NCBI RefSeq assembly: GCF_000421845.1
Contig: NZ_ATXU01000009.1
Coordinates: forward strand, 1-64,000
Length of the DNA stretch: 64,000 nucleotides
Direction: 5' to 3'
Source of the DNA: Leucobacter chironomi DSM 19883
GTDB taxonomy: Bacteria; Actinomycetota; Actinomycetes; Actinomycetales; Microbacteriaceae
Within the stretch, counting starts at the first letter, position 1. Every line of letters begins with the position of its first letter. Shown piece by piece: positions 33,211-44,258 of the stretch. A program made the position numbers and the translations under genes. Below the pieces are notes generated by a model. The model did no database searches, was not told where the DNA came from, and saw only the letters and a program-made list of their open reading frames with translations.

Positions 33211-33321
33211 TCGAGGCCCGCGTCGCCGCGACACGCGCGCGCGACGCGGGGTCCCGCCCCGATTTTTCATTTGCGAACGAGTAGTGCTATTCTCTAACGG
33301 TTGTCATCGCAAGGTGGCTCC

Positions 33322-33393
<72 letters not shown>

Positions 33394-33420
33394 CTGACTC
33401 TCTGGGTCATTGGCCGATAT

Positions 33421-33494
33421 GGCTGAGTAGCTCAGCTGGTTAGAGCGCACGACTCATAATCGTGAGGTCGCGGGATCGAGCCCCGCCTCAGCTA
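33421..33494 (+). tRNA. tRNA-Met (CAT), elongator
   Basis: A complete 74-base cloverleaf: acceptor GGCTGAG with CTCAGCT (G-U at the first pair) and discriminator A, anticodon stem CACGA/TCGTG around CTCATAA (anticodon CAT), and T-arm GCGGG/CCCGC. The first pair G-U, not a C-A mismatch, points to elongator and not initiator tRNA-Met. Confidence 0.96.
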
Positions 33495-33504
33495 CGGAGA
33501 GTCA

Positions 33505-33536
33505 CACAAAACCCCTGGTTCGCCGGGGGTTTTGTG
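33505..33536 (+). terminator. Rho-independent terminator after the tRNA pair
   Basis: An 11-bp perfect stem (CACAAAACCCC at 33505-33515 with its complement at 33526-33536) has a 10-base loop and TTT just after. It ends the tRNA-Thr/tRNA-Met transcript. Confidence 0.93.
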
Positions 33537-33662
33537 GTTTCCCGCGACGTTCAGGCTGGGCTCGTGGGGCGACTGCCGACTACGCTGGGACGAGATCTCG
33601 CACCGCGGGCGCCGCCGGAGTCGTCGCCGCCGACGGGCCATCTTCGATCGAGGCGGACGTGC

Positions 33663-34499
33663 ATGACCATCGACTACATCGCGGCGAACCGCGACAACTG
33701 GGACGACCGCGCTGAACTGCACGCCGCCCGCGACGGCACCGGCTACGAGGTGCAGCGCTATGTGGAGCAGCCGGGCGCGCTCTCGGACGTGGTGCGCTTC
33801 GACATGCCGCTCCTCGGCGACATCGACGGGCTGCGCGCTGTGCACCTCCAGTGCCACATCGGCACCGACACGCTCTCGCTCGCGAGGCTCGGTGCCCGCG
33901 TCACCGGCCTCGACTTCAGCGAGCGCGCCGTGGCGGAGGCGCGTCGGCTCGTGGCCGAGACCGGCGACGCCGTCGACTTCGTGCAGGCCGACGTCCGCGC
34001 GGCGGCCGAGGCGCTGCCGAACGGCGCGTTCGATCTCGTGTACACCGGCATCGGGGCGCTCTGCTGGCTTCCCTCGGTGCGGGAGTGGGCGCAGGTCGTG
34101 GCCGCGCTGCTCGCCCCGGGCGGGTTCCTGTTCATCCGCGAGGGGCACCCGATCCTGTGGGCGCTGGACGAGTCGCTCGAAGACGAGCCGCATCTGCGCT
34201 TCCCCTACTTCGAGCACGAGGCTCCTACGGAGTGGGACGACGACCAGAGCTACGTGCCGACGGCGCAGCCGGTGCGCGCATCGAAGACGTACGAGTGGAA
34301 TCACTCCATCGGCGAGATCGTGACGGCGCTCATCGACGCGGGTCTCCGCATCGACTGCCTCGTCGAGCACGACAGCGTGCCCTGGGAGGCGCTGCCCCGC
34401 CAGATGGGGCACCGCCCCGGAGGGGAGTGGGCGCTCGCCGAACGCTCGGGCGTCATGCCGCTCAGCTATACGCTTCGGGCGACGAAGCCGCGGGCGTGA
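33663..34499 (+). CDS. Class I SAM-dependent methyltransferase
   Basis: The Rossmann motif I is HLQCHIGTDTLSLARLGARV, followed by GLDFSERAVAEARRL (motif II region) and VDFVQADVRAAAEALPNG (acidic motif). The 278-residue protein resembles small-molecule methyltransferases of the type-11/25 group. Its substrate is unknown. An upstream in-frame extension runs into the tRNA terminator, so ATG 33663 was chosen. It ends 18 bp before the convergent carboxypeptidase gene. Confidence 0.88.
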   Translation: MTIDYIAANRDNWDDRAELHAARDGTGYEVQRYVEQPGALSDVVRFDMPLLGDIDGLRAVHLQCHIGTDTLSLARLGARVTGLDFSERAVAEARRLVAETGDAVDFVQADVRAAAEALPNGAFDLVYTGIGALCWLPSVREWAQVVAALLAPGGFLFIREGHPILWALDESLEDEPHLRFPYFEHEAPTEWDDDQSYVPTAQPVRASKTYEWNHSIGEIVTALIDAGLRIDCLVEHDSVPWEALPRQMGHRPGGEWALAERSGVMPLSYTLRATKPRA

Positions 34500-34517
34500 G
34501 GCGCGCGGCCGGCGCCG

Positions 34518-35780
34518 CTACCAGCCGAAGAGCTCGACGGGGTGGGTGAGCCGCCACCACAGCTCGGGTTCGGCGACCGCGGCTGACGCCACCACCGCGA
34601 CGTCTTCGACGGGCGCGGGGCCCTCGACGGTGACGGCGCCGACGCGGGCGCCGGCCTCGCCGAGCGCGGCGACGTCGACTGCCGCCGCTCGCGTCGCCCG
34701 CTCGCCGGGCAGCAGCGTGACGGCGGCTCCGCCCGCGGTGACGAGCGGGATCCGCGTCCCATCGACGGTGACGGCTTCACCGACCATCGTGCCCGCCTCC
34801 ACGATGGCGGTGGACTGGGGGAGCGTGTCGTGCGCGGCGAGCATGTCGCGGCCCGACTGCGCGCGGGCCTCCTTCGATTCGCGGCCGAGCGTCACCGACA
34901 GCTGCACGATCTCGCGCCCGTCGACGTCGACCTGCCTGGCGACGGCGAAGTTGAATCCGGCGGCGCCCGAACGACCGGTCTTCACGCCGACGATCCCCGG
35001 CATCTCGGTGAGCAGCGGGTTCGTGTTCTCGATGACGCCGACGCCCCAGGGCATCTCGACCGCTGCGGTGCGCGTGAATTCCGCGACTGCGGGGTTCTGC
35101 AGCGCGAGCCGGGCGATGCGCAGCACGTCGGGTGCGCTGGCCATGTTCGCCTCGTCCATGCCGGTCGGCTCGACGAACTGCAGCGATTCCAGGCCGTGCC
35201 GCTGCTTCCAGTCGGCGACGGCGGCGAGGAAGGCGTCGTCGTCGCCGAAAGTCCAGTAGGCGTAGGCCGCGGCGTAGTCGTTGGCCGACGGCAGGAAGAT
35301 GAAGTGCAGCATCTGCCGCAGCGTGATCTCGGTGCCGACGGGGATCGGGTAGGCGACGCCGTCGAGTGCGAGGTAGGCGTCCTGGCGTTCGCGATCCGCT
35401 TCCGTCCAGGTGTAGACCGGGCCGTCCGATCCGGGCTCGAGCGGCTGCGCCTCCATGCAGACCAGCACGGTGATCAGCTTGGAGATGCTGGCGAGCGGAT
35501 GGGCCGTGGGATCGTTCGCCCACACCTCGTCGCCGTGCAGGTAGCCGATCGCGGTGGGCAGGCTCTGGGCGTCGACCGCGGCCTGCGCGGCCGCGGGGTC
35601 CGCTGAGACGGCCGCGCTGTCGTCGCCCGGGGTGAAGGCGGGGCTCAGCTCGATCGTGGGCGCCGGCAGCGGTGCGAGCGCGCAGGCCGCCGTGTACCCG
35701 CCCACGGCGAGTGCGGCGACCGTGATCGTGGAGAGGGCGACGATGAGAGCCCGGCGGGCTCCGGTGCGGGATCGGTTCAC
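34518..35780 (-). CDS. D-alanyl-D-alanine carboxypeptidase (S11, low-molecular-weight PBP)
   Basis: It trims D-Ala from peptidoglycan stem peptides outside the membrane. A signal/anchor helix (ALIVALSTITVAALAVGGY) follows GTG 35780. Active-site motifs are ASISKLI (SxxK), PSAND (SxN), and GVKTGRSG (KTG). The 420-residue protein has a C-terminal membrane-tether-like end (WWRLTHPVELFGW). Further upstream frame is open but has no start with a good ribosome binding site. The 218-bp gap to the divergent thiolase gene holds the two promoters. Confidence 0.94.
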   Translation of the reverse strand: MNRSRTGARRALIVALSTITVAALAVGGYTAACALAPLPAPTIELSPAFTPGDDSAAVSADPAAAQAAVDAQSLPTAIGYLHGDEVWANDPTAHPLASISKLITVLVCMEAQPLEPGSDGPVYTWTEADRERQDAYLALDGVAYPIPVGTEITLRQMLHFIFLPSANDYAAAYAYWTFGDDDAFLAAVADWKQRHGLESLQFVEPTGMDEANMASAPDVLRIARLALQNPAVAEFTRTAAVEMPWGVGVIENTNPLLTEMPGIVGVKTGRSGAAGFNFAVARQVDVDGREIVQLSVTLGRESKEARAQSGRDMLAAHDTLPQSTAIVEAGTMVGEAVTVDGTRIPLVTAGGAAVTLLPGERATRAAAVDVAALGEAGARVGAVTVEGPAPVEDVAVVASAAVAEPELWWRLTHPVELFGW

Positions 35781-35998
35781 ACGCTCCAGGGTACGGTGCG
35801 GGGCGGGCGCCCCGTGCCGCGCGAGCGGCAGAGGGACTCGCGCGAGGCGCAGGCCTGCGGCGATATGCACAGAGACGGTGCCGCAGACTGTGCCAAGGCG
35901 CAGTAGAGCTGCGGGGCTGATCGGGCAGAATGGCCGTGAAGGATCGCGGCGCCGCGCCCGGTCCGGCGCTCCGCCCACCGCTTCCGAGGAGGTCTCCC

Positions 35999-37183
35999 AT
36001 GACCGCGCCCCACTCCGCCCTGATCGCCGGCTACGCTCGCACGCCGTTCACCCGCTTCACCGGCCAGCTCGCCTCCCAGCCGGCGACGGAGCTCGGCGCG
36101 CACGCGGTGCGCGCTGCGCTCTCCCGAGCCGGCATCGCCGCCGATCAGGTGGACGCGGTGGTCGCCGGCCAGGTGCTGCAGGCCGGTGCGGGGCAGAATC
36201 CGGCCCGCCAGACGGCGGTGGCGGCGGGGATCCCGATGGGGGTGCCGGCGATCACGTTGAACGCGGTGTGCCTGTCGGGCACGGAGGCGGTGTCGCAGGC
36301 GGCGCGGCTCATCGCAGCGGGCGAGGCCGATGTGGTGGTCGCAGTGGGGCAGGAGTCGATGTCGCTCGCGCCGCACGTGATCCCGCTGCGGTCGGGCACG
36401 AAGTACGGTGCGGCTCAGCTGGTCGACACGGCCGATCACGACGGGCTGACCGACGCTTTCGACCAGGTGGCGATGGGCGCGCTCACCGAAGACGGCAACA
36501 CCCCTCTCGGGCTGACGCGCGAGGAGCAGGACGCCTTCGCCGCTGAGTCGCACCGTCGCGCGGCGGCGTCGACGGAGTTATTCGCGGCTGAGATCGAGCC
36601 CTTCACGGTGGTGTCGCGCCGGGGTGAGACGGTGGTCTCCGCCGACGACGGGATCCGCGCCGACACGACGGCCGAGACGCTCGCGGGTCTGCGGCCCGCC
36701 TTCGCGAAGCAGGGCACGATCACGGCGGGCAACGCCTCCCAGATCACGGACGGCGCTGCGGCGCTGGTGCTCGTGAGCGAGGCTGCGGCGAGCCGCCTCG
36801 GGGTGGCGGCCGTGGCGCGGGTCGAGGCGACCGCTTTCGTCGCGGGGCCCGACACCCACCTGCACTCGCAGCCGGCGCGCGCGATCTCCGCTGCGCTCGC
36901 GAAGCTCGACGGCGTGGCGGTCGGGGATCTCTCGGTGGTGGAGATCAACGAGGCCTTCGCCGCGGTGGGGGTGCAGTCCACGCGCGAGCTGGGGGTGGAT
37001 CCCGCGATCGTGAACCGGCACGGCGGTGCGATCGCGCTCGGCCACCCGATCGGCGCATCGGGGGCGCGCATCGTGGGCACGCTCGCGCGGCAGCTCGCGG
37101 AGCTCGGCAGCGGATCGCTCGGCGCCGTCGGCATCTGCGGCGGCGGCGGGCAGGGCAGCGCCGTCGTGCTCAGCGCGGTCTGA
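35999..37183 (+). CDS. Acetyl-CoA acetyltransferase (thiolase)
   Basis: It cleaves or forms acetoacetyl-CoA. The 394-residue length and catalytic residues match thiolase II: nucleophile Cys91 in NAVCLSG, His349 in ALGHPIGASGAR, and Cys380 in GICGGGGQG. The Cys motif NAVCLSG is a variant of the usual N-x-VCxSG with Leu after the Cys. ATG 35999 has AGGAGG at ideal spacing, so it is preferred over an upstream ATG at 35930. Its 3' end overlaps the convergent MFS gene by 14 bp. Confidence 0.95.
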   Translation: MTAPHSALIAGYARTPFTRFTGQLASQPATELGAHAVRAALSRAGIAADQVDAVVAGQVLQAGAGQNPARQTAVAAGIPMGVPAITLNAVCLSGTEAVSQAARLIAAGEADVVVAVGQESMSLAPHVIPLRSGTKYGAAQLVDTADHDGLTDAFDQVAMGALTEDGNTPLGLTREEQDAFAAESHRRAAASTELFAAEIEPFTVVSRRGETVVSADDGIRADTTAETLAGLRPAFAKQGTITAGNASQITDGAAALVLVSEAAASRLGVAAVARVEATAFVAGPDTHLHSQPARAISAALAKLDGVAVGDLSVVEINEAFAAVGVQSTRELGVDPAIVNRHGGAIALGHPIGASGARIVGTLARQLAELGSGSLGAVGICGGGGQGSAVVLSAV

Positions 37184-38444
37184 GGCCAGAACCGAAGACC
37201 ATGCGCTCGCGCGCGAGCAACAACCCCGCGCAGAACTGCAGGCCGACACCGGCGAGTATCACGAAGAGCGGCGGAATCCAGCTCCCCGTCGCGCCGTAGA
37301 GCACCCCGAACAGGACAGGCCCGACAGCCGCGATCAGGTATCCCACGGATTGCGACATGCCAGATGTTGCAGCGGCCGTCGCAGCATCTGTCGAGCGCTG
37401 AGCCATCAGTGTGAGCGACACCGTCAAAGCGCAGCCTGCTGAGAAGCCCGAGAGAATCAGCCATGCCAGCAATGCGGCGGGTGCGAGGATGAGGCCCACA
37501 GCACCGGCGGCCGCGATGACGGGCAACAGCACCGGGAGGATTCGCCGCATTGCTCCGCGAGAAATAAATGGCGCGGACAATGAACCGAACATGCCGCAGA
37601 CGTGGAACACCATCACATGGAGGCCCGCTGTCACGGGATCCGAACCGCGTGAGAGGTCGAGCGGTGCAAGCCAGGTGGCCCACACGTAGAAGGTCGAAGA
37701 CTGGGTGCCCATGTACACCGCGATGCTCCAGGCGACAGGATCGCGCCAGATGCGACGGCCCAACCGTGAGACCGTACCCGGGGAGGGCTCGCCCTCAATA
37801 GTGGCGGAAACGCTCGTCGTCTCGCCCCCGCCGCGGTGCTGCGCCCGGCGAGTCGCGACCACCCACATCACCAGAGCGGGCGGCACCATGGCCCCTGTCG
37901 TGAGCAGGGCGATCCGCCATCCCACAGGTTCACCCGAGGCCATCGATGCGTGGGCGATCGGCGGCACCATGCCGGCTCCGACCGCAGCGGCCCCGCTCAG
38001 CAGGGTCGAGTAGGCGCCCATCACCAAGGGCACACGCCCCCCGAAATCCCGCTTGATTGTTGCGGGCAGGAGCACGTTGGCCACGGCGAGTGCGGCGCCC
38101 ACGAGCGCGGTACCCAGCCAAAGGTTCGCCTGTGGGCCAGGCAGTGAGCGCCAGACCGTGCCGAGGGCGAGCGCCGCGAGTGAGCCCGCCACCGCGGCGT
38201 TCGGACCGATTCGTGCTGATAGCGCCTGTGCGGCTGGTGATACGACGGCCCAGGTGAGCAGCGGGATCGAGGCCAAGAAACCCAGAGATGCGGGCGTGAC
38301 GCCCTGATCCGCCGCGATTTCATCGAGCAGTGGCCCGACGCCCGTAATCGTCATGCGCATGTTGACGGCGACCAAGCAGACCGCTACGAATAGCAGCGCC
38401 CAAGGCTTGCCAGAGACATGGGCATCACGTTGAGCGTTCACCAC
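37170..38444 (-). CDS. MFS transporter (CynX/NimT-like)
   Basis: This 424-residue, 12-span protein resembles the cyanate/nitroimidazole-type (CynX/NimT) major facilitator branch: VCLVAVNMRMTITGVGPLLDEI near the N-terminus, LASIPLLTWAVVSPAAQALSARIG (motif A region), and GFSAGCALTVSLTLMAQRS. A GTG start is used. Its GC content is visibly lower than that of neighbouring genes, and it lacks a terminator at its overlap with the thiolase gene, which suggests later insertion. Confidence 0.85.
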   Translation of the reverse strand: MVNAQRDAHVSGKPWALLFVAVCLVAVNMRMTITGVGPLLDEIAADQGVTPASLGFLASIPLLTWAVVSPAAQALSARIGPNAAVAGSLAALALGTVWRSLPGPQANLWLGTALVGAALAVANVLLPATIKRDFGGRVPLVMGAYSTLLSGAAAVGAGMVPPIAHASMASGEPVGWRIALLTTGAMVPPALVMWVVATRRAQHRGGGETTSVSATIEGEPSPGTVSRLGRRIWRDPVAWSIAVYMGTQSSTFYVWATWLAPLDLSRGSDPVTAGLHVMVFHVCGMFGSLSAPFISRGAMRRILPVLLPVIAAAGAVGLILAPAALLAWLILSGFSAGCALTVSLTLMAQRSTDAATAAATSGMSQSVGYLIAAVGPVLFGVLYGATGSWIPPLFVILAGVGLQFCAGLLLARERMVFGSGLRPR

Positions 38445-38509
38445 GCGACACTAGCGCAAGGAAGTATCGCGGGTGAGAAGCGACCCCTGCCCGTGGCCGC
38501 CGACCGCCC

Positions 38510-39280
38510 CTAGTCGAGGCAGCGCACCCGCACCGACAGGCAGGTGGGGCAGCCCTCGAGCTTCTCGTACTCCGAGATGGCGACCTCGGTCACGGCGTAG
38601 CCGAGATCGCGCAGCATCGCCGCGGTTTGCGGCGCAGAGGCCGAGATGAGCAGTTCGGAGTCGCTCAGGCAGACCACCGCGGTGCCGTGCGGCTCGGGCA
38701 CGGGCAGGAAGGTGGGGAAGATGCCGGAGTTGTCGACGAAGTCGGGGTACCCGATCACGGTGCCGTCGGGCAGCGCCGTCACGGCGGTCTTGAGGTGCAG
38801 CACCTTCGTGACCGGCACGGCCACGACCCTGCCGCCGAGCGGGGCGAGGATGCGACGCAGCTGCGCGATGCCCTCGGCGTTGGTGCGGCCGCCGCGACCC
38901 ACGTAGACGGTGTCGCCGACCTTCAGCACGTCGCCGCCGTCGAGGGCGCCGGGCTCCTGGATCTCCACGACCGGGCAGCCGAGCGCCTCGAGCGCGCGGC
39001 GCGTGCCCCCGGTCTCGGGCTTGCGGCTGTCGGCGCCGGGGCGCGAGATCACGGCCACATTGCGGAACATCACCACGGTGTCCTCGATGAACACGGAGTC
39101 GGGGCAGTCGTCGGCGGGATCCACCTCGACCGTCTGCCAGCCGTGCGACTGCAGCGCGGCGACGTAGCCCCGCCACTGCTCGCGCGCGGTGTCGAGGTCG
39201 ACGGCGACCTTCTCGATGTGGTCGACGATCCCGTCGTCGAGCAGGCTGCTGGGCTGGCGCACGAGGGCGATCTTCGACAT
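38510..39280 (-). CDS. ddaH: Dimethylargininase / arginine-hydrolase-like (DDAH family)
   Basis: It hydrolyses N,N-dimethylarginine (or related guanidines) to citrulline and dimethylamine. The 256-residue protein has DSVFIEDTVVMF, DGGDVLKVGDTVYVGRGGRTN, KVLHLKTAVTAL (catalytic His), and the nucleophile Cys247 in GCPTCLSVRVR. All DDAH motifs are present. ATG 39280 has a good ribosome binding site (GGAGG). Confidence 0.92.
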   Translation of the reverse strand: MSKIALVRQPSSLLDDGIVDHIEKVAVDLDTAREQWRGYVAALQSHGWQTVEVDPADDCPDSVFIEDTVVMFRNVAVISRPGADSRKPETGGTRRALEALGCPVVEIQEPGALDGGDVLKVGDTVYVGRGGRTNAEGIAQLRRILAPLGGRVVAVPVTKVLHLKTAVTALPDGTVIGYPDFVDNSGIFPTFLPVPEPHGTAVVCLSDSELLISASAPQTAAMLRDLGYAVTEVAISEYEKLEGCPTCLSVRVRCLD

Positions 39281-39406
39281 GGGGCTGGCTCCTCCGGGGT
39301 CGTGACGAATCTCTCACCAGGGTAGCGGCCGCGGGGTTATGCTGGGCGAGAGCGACCGCGAGGACGCTCGGCCGAGCTCATCCGAACCGAGAGTGGGGAG
39401 AGCGCG

Positions 39407-39820
39407 ATGGTCCGATTCCCGCTGCGCGCCAGGGTCGTGGGTGCGCTCGCCGCTGCGGCGCTCGCCGGGCTGTGCGCCACCGGCTGCGCGTCGCAACCGG
39501 TCGTGCCGAGCGTCGCCACCTTCGAGATCCAGGGGCAGACCTTCCGCATCGAACTCGCCACGCCCGAGCTGGTGCGGCACGCCGAGCAGCTGCTGCAGGG
39601 CGCCGAGGTCGCCCCGATCCCGGTGGGGCGCATCGTGCGGGGGTCCGGCTCGGTGAACGAGCCGTGGTCGTGGCACATCGATCCCGCATCCCTGGAGTTC
39701 GCCGACTTCACCACCGAGGTCTGCGACGGGCTGCCGCAGTTCGTCGAGGATCGCACGCTCACGAGCGACACCTACTGCCCCTGGATGGCGCGGGTCGTCT
39801 CGGTGGAACCGCTGAGATGA
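39407..39820 (+). CDS. BP74-like secreted lipoprotein
   Basis: A lipoprotein signal peptide ends in the lipobox TGCAS. The rest (about 110 residues) closely follows the BP74 N-terminal domain: FEIQGQTFRIEL, GRIVRGSGSVNEPWSWHI, and DFTTEVCDGLPQFVED. The domain is known from Dictyostelium and is found in several actinobacteria, but its role here is unknown. The stop overlaps the next start by ATGA, so it is paired with the lipase-like protein. Confidence 0.8.
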   Translation: MVRFPLRARVVGALAAAALAGLCATGCASQPVVPSVATFEIQGQTFRIELATPELVRHAEQLLQGAEVAPIPVGRIVRGSGSVNEPWSWHIDPASLEFADFTTEVCDGLPQFVEDRTLTSDTYCPWMARVVSVEPLR

Positions 39821-41037
39821 CCAGGGCCGGGCGGGGCCGACGGCCGCGGGGCGAGCCTCGCCGGGACCGGCGCGCGCTGACGGTGCTGCTGGCGGTCGTG
39901 GCGACCCTGGTCGCGATCGGCGCGCTGGCGGTGGTGCCCCGGCTCGTCGGGGACGAGCAGGAGCGGAGCGGGCTCGCCGAGTTCTACCGGGCGCCGGCCG
40001 GCGCCGCCGAGGGCGCCCCCGGCAGCGTGGTCCGCGTCGAGCCGATGCGGGGCGACCCCCTCGACGCCGACGCCTGGCGCATCATGTACCGCACCACCGA
40101 TGTGCATGGCGAGCGCGTGCTCGCGACGGGGGTGGTGATCGCGCCCCGCGGGACGCCGCCGAGCGAGGGACGCACGGTGCTGGCCTGGGGGCACTCGACG
40201 AGCGGCACCGCCGAGCAGTGCGCGCCCTCGCGATCGTTCGACCCCTTCATCGACGTGGAGGGCATGCGGATGATGCTCGATCGCGGGTACACGATCGTCG
40301 CGACCGACTACGTGGGCATGGGCACGGCCGGCCCCGACTCGTATCTCGTCGGAGTGACCGCTGGCAACAGCGTGCTCGACTCCGTGCGCGCGGCGCGCGA
40401 GATCCCGGACGCCGGGGCGGGAACCTCCGTGATCCTCTGGGGGCACTCGCAGGGCGGGCAGGCGGCGCTCTTCGCCGCGGAGCGCGCCGAGGCGTACGCG
40501 CCGGAGCTGGGGCTGACCGCGGTCGCGGTCGCGGCCCCCGCCGCCGATCTCACAGCGCTGCTCCAGGGGCATCTCGACGACGTGTCTGGTGCGACGATCG
40601 GCTCCTACGCCTTCGAGGCATACGCGCAGGTGTACCGCGACCGCGGTGCGGCGCTGGACTCGGTGCTCACGTCCGAGGCGCAGCGGGTCCTGCCGCGCAT
40701 GAACGAGCTCTGCCTGCTCACCGACCTCTCCGAGCTGCACCGGATCGCGCAGCCCGTGGTGGGCGACTTCTTCGCCGCCGATCCCGGCTCGGTCGAGCCG
40801 TGGGCGACGCTGCTGCGTGAGAACTCGGCGGGCGCGGCCTTCGACGCGCCGCTCTTCGTCGCGCAGGGGATGCGGGATCGTCTCGTGCTGCCTGACGACA
40901 CCGAGCAGTTCGTCGAGCACGAGCGCGAGCAGGGCATCGAGGTCGACTTCCACCCCATCGCCGAAGCCGATCACGGCACCGTGGCCTACCTCGCGCTGCC
41001 GGCGCTGGACTCGTGGCTCGACTCGCTCGGAGTCTGA
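39817..41037 (+). CDS. Secreted lipase / alpha-beta hydrolase
   Basis: This 406-residue protein has an N-terminal anchor (LTVLLAVVATLVAIGALAVVPRLV) and a secretory-lipase-type (LIP family) hydrolase domain: the nucleophile Ser is in WGHSQGGQAALF (about residue 211), the Asp region is MRDRLVLPDDTEQF, and the His is in ADHGTVAYLALP. The upstream part TVLAWGHSTSGTAEQCAPS contains the typical oxyanion loop. Translational coupling to the BP74-like lipoprotein suggests a joint surface function. Confidence 0.87.
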   Translation: MTRAGRGRRPRGEPRRDRRALTVLLAVVATLVAIGALAVVPRLVGDEQERSGLAEFYRAPAGAAEGAPGSVVRVEPMRGDPLDADAWRIMYRTTDVHGERVLATGVVIAPRGTPPSEGRTVLAWGHSTSGTAEQCAPSRSFDPFIDVEGMRMMLDRGYTIVATDYVGMGTAGPDSYLVGVTAGNSVLDSVRAAREIPDAGAGTSVILWGHSQGGQAALFAAERAEAYAPELGLTAVAVAAPAADLTALLQGHLDDVSGATIGSYAFEAYAQVYRDRGAALDSVLTSEAQRVLPRMNELCLLTDLSELHRIAQPVVGDFFAADPGSVEPWATLLRENSAGAAFDAPLFVAQGMRDRLVLPDDTEQFVEHEREQGIEVDFHPIAEADHGTVAYLALPALDSWLDSLGV

Positions 41038-41100
41038 GCCGGCAGGCTCGCCGACGATTAGCCCCGGATCCGCGTCCGTCGCAGAGATTACACTGAGGCC

Positions 41101-41742
41101 ATGACAGCACAGCCGGATCCGCAGGAGGAGATCGGCTACGCCGCCGATCGGTTCAAGGCGTTCGCCGACGCGGTCGTCGCGATCGCGCTGACCCTCCTGA
41201 TCCTGCCCCTCATGGAGAGCGTGGGCGAGGTGGCGAGCGCCGGTGACGGGGCCTTCGACTGGCTCGCCCAGCACAGAGGGCAGCTGCTGAGCTTCGTGCT
41301 GAGCTTCGTGCTGATCGCGATGTTCTGGATGATCCACCACCGCCTGTTCGCCCGGGTGGAGCGGGTCACCCCGGCGCTGATGTGGCTGCTCTCGGCGTGG
41401 CTGCTCACCATCGTGTGGCTGCCGGTCGCGACGGCGGTCGCGGGGCGGATGGACGATGACGACGCCGTCGCGAAGGCGCTCTACATCGGCAGCCTGGCGC
41501 TGACGGCCCTGATGTCCCTCGTGGTGCGCCTCTATCTGCGCGGGCACCCCGCGCTGCACCGGGTGAGCTCGGCGGAGCTGCAGACGGGGGTCGCCGTCGA
41601 CGTCTCGCTGGTGCTGCTGTTCGGGGTCGCGCTCGGTCTGGCGCTGCTGTTCCCGGTCATCGGCTACTTCGCGCTGCTCGTCATGGGGCTCTCGGGCGTG
41701 GTGCAGAGCGCCCTCGAAAAGGCGATCCGCCGGAATCCCTAG
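41101..41742 (+). CDS. TMEM175 / DUF1211 family membrane protein
   Basis: This 213-residue, six-span protein has the family motif near the N-terminus, [21 protein letters not shown] (a variant of FSDAVxAIxxTLLxL), and a further [17 protein letters not shown]. Bacterial members form potassium-selective channels. It starts at an ATG 60 bp after the lipase and probably ends before the HspR-regulated promoter at 41767. Confidence 0.87.
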   Translation: MTAQPDPQEEIGYAADRFKAFADAVVAIALTLLILPLMESVGEVASAGDGAFDWLAQHRGQLLSFVLSFVLIAMFWMIHHRLFARVERVTPALMWLLSAWLLTIVWLPVATAVAGRMDDDDAVAKALYIGSLALTALMSLVVRLYLRGHPALHRVSSAELQTGVAVDVSLVLLFGVALGLALLFPVIGYFALLVMGLSGVVQSALEKAIRRNP

Positions 41743-41766
41743 CGCAATTCCGGGCCCTGCAGTAAA

Positions 41767-41787
41767 CTTGAGTCACAAACACTCAAG
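41767..41787 (+). promoter_or_regulatory. HAIR element (HspR operator)
   Basis: CTTGAGT, seven bases, ACTCAAG is an exact match to the known HspR-associated inverted repeat consensus. It lies 54 bp before the ClpB-type start codon. Heat-shock repression by HspR is therefore expected, as in other actinobacteria. HspR itself is not in the window. Confidence 0.95.
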
Positions 41788-41841
41788 TTTGTGGCGGGCC
41801 CGCTCGGGCCGCCGCAGTCTGCTGAACGAGAAGGGACCCAG

Positions 41842-44097
<2,256 letters not shown>

Positions 44098-44154
44098 TCG
44101 GTGGCCCGGTGCGCGGTGCTGGGTGCCCGCGCGCCACCGGCCGCAGTTCGCGCA

Positions 44155-44213
44155 GTGGATCGCAGCTCAGGCGGAGGCTCTCGCTGAGAACCTCCGCCTG
44201 AACTGCGATCCAC
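44155..44213 (+). terminator. Long hairpin after the clpB gene
   Basis: Arms 44155-44177 and 44191-44213 are 23 bp with one mismatch (22/23) and a 13-base loop, with no U-tract. It lies in the 161-bp gap between clpB and the aldo/keto reductase. It probably ends the heat-shock transcript. The rest of the gap has no gene. Confidence 0.75.
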
Positions 44214-44258
44214 GGCCTGAATGAAGGTCGTGGCGGACCGGCGCGGTAGCCTGACCCC

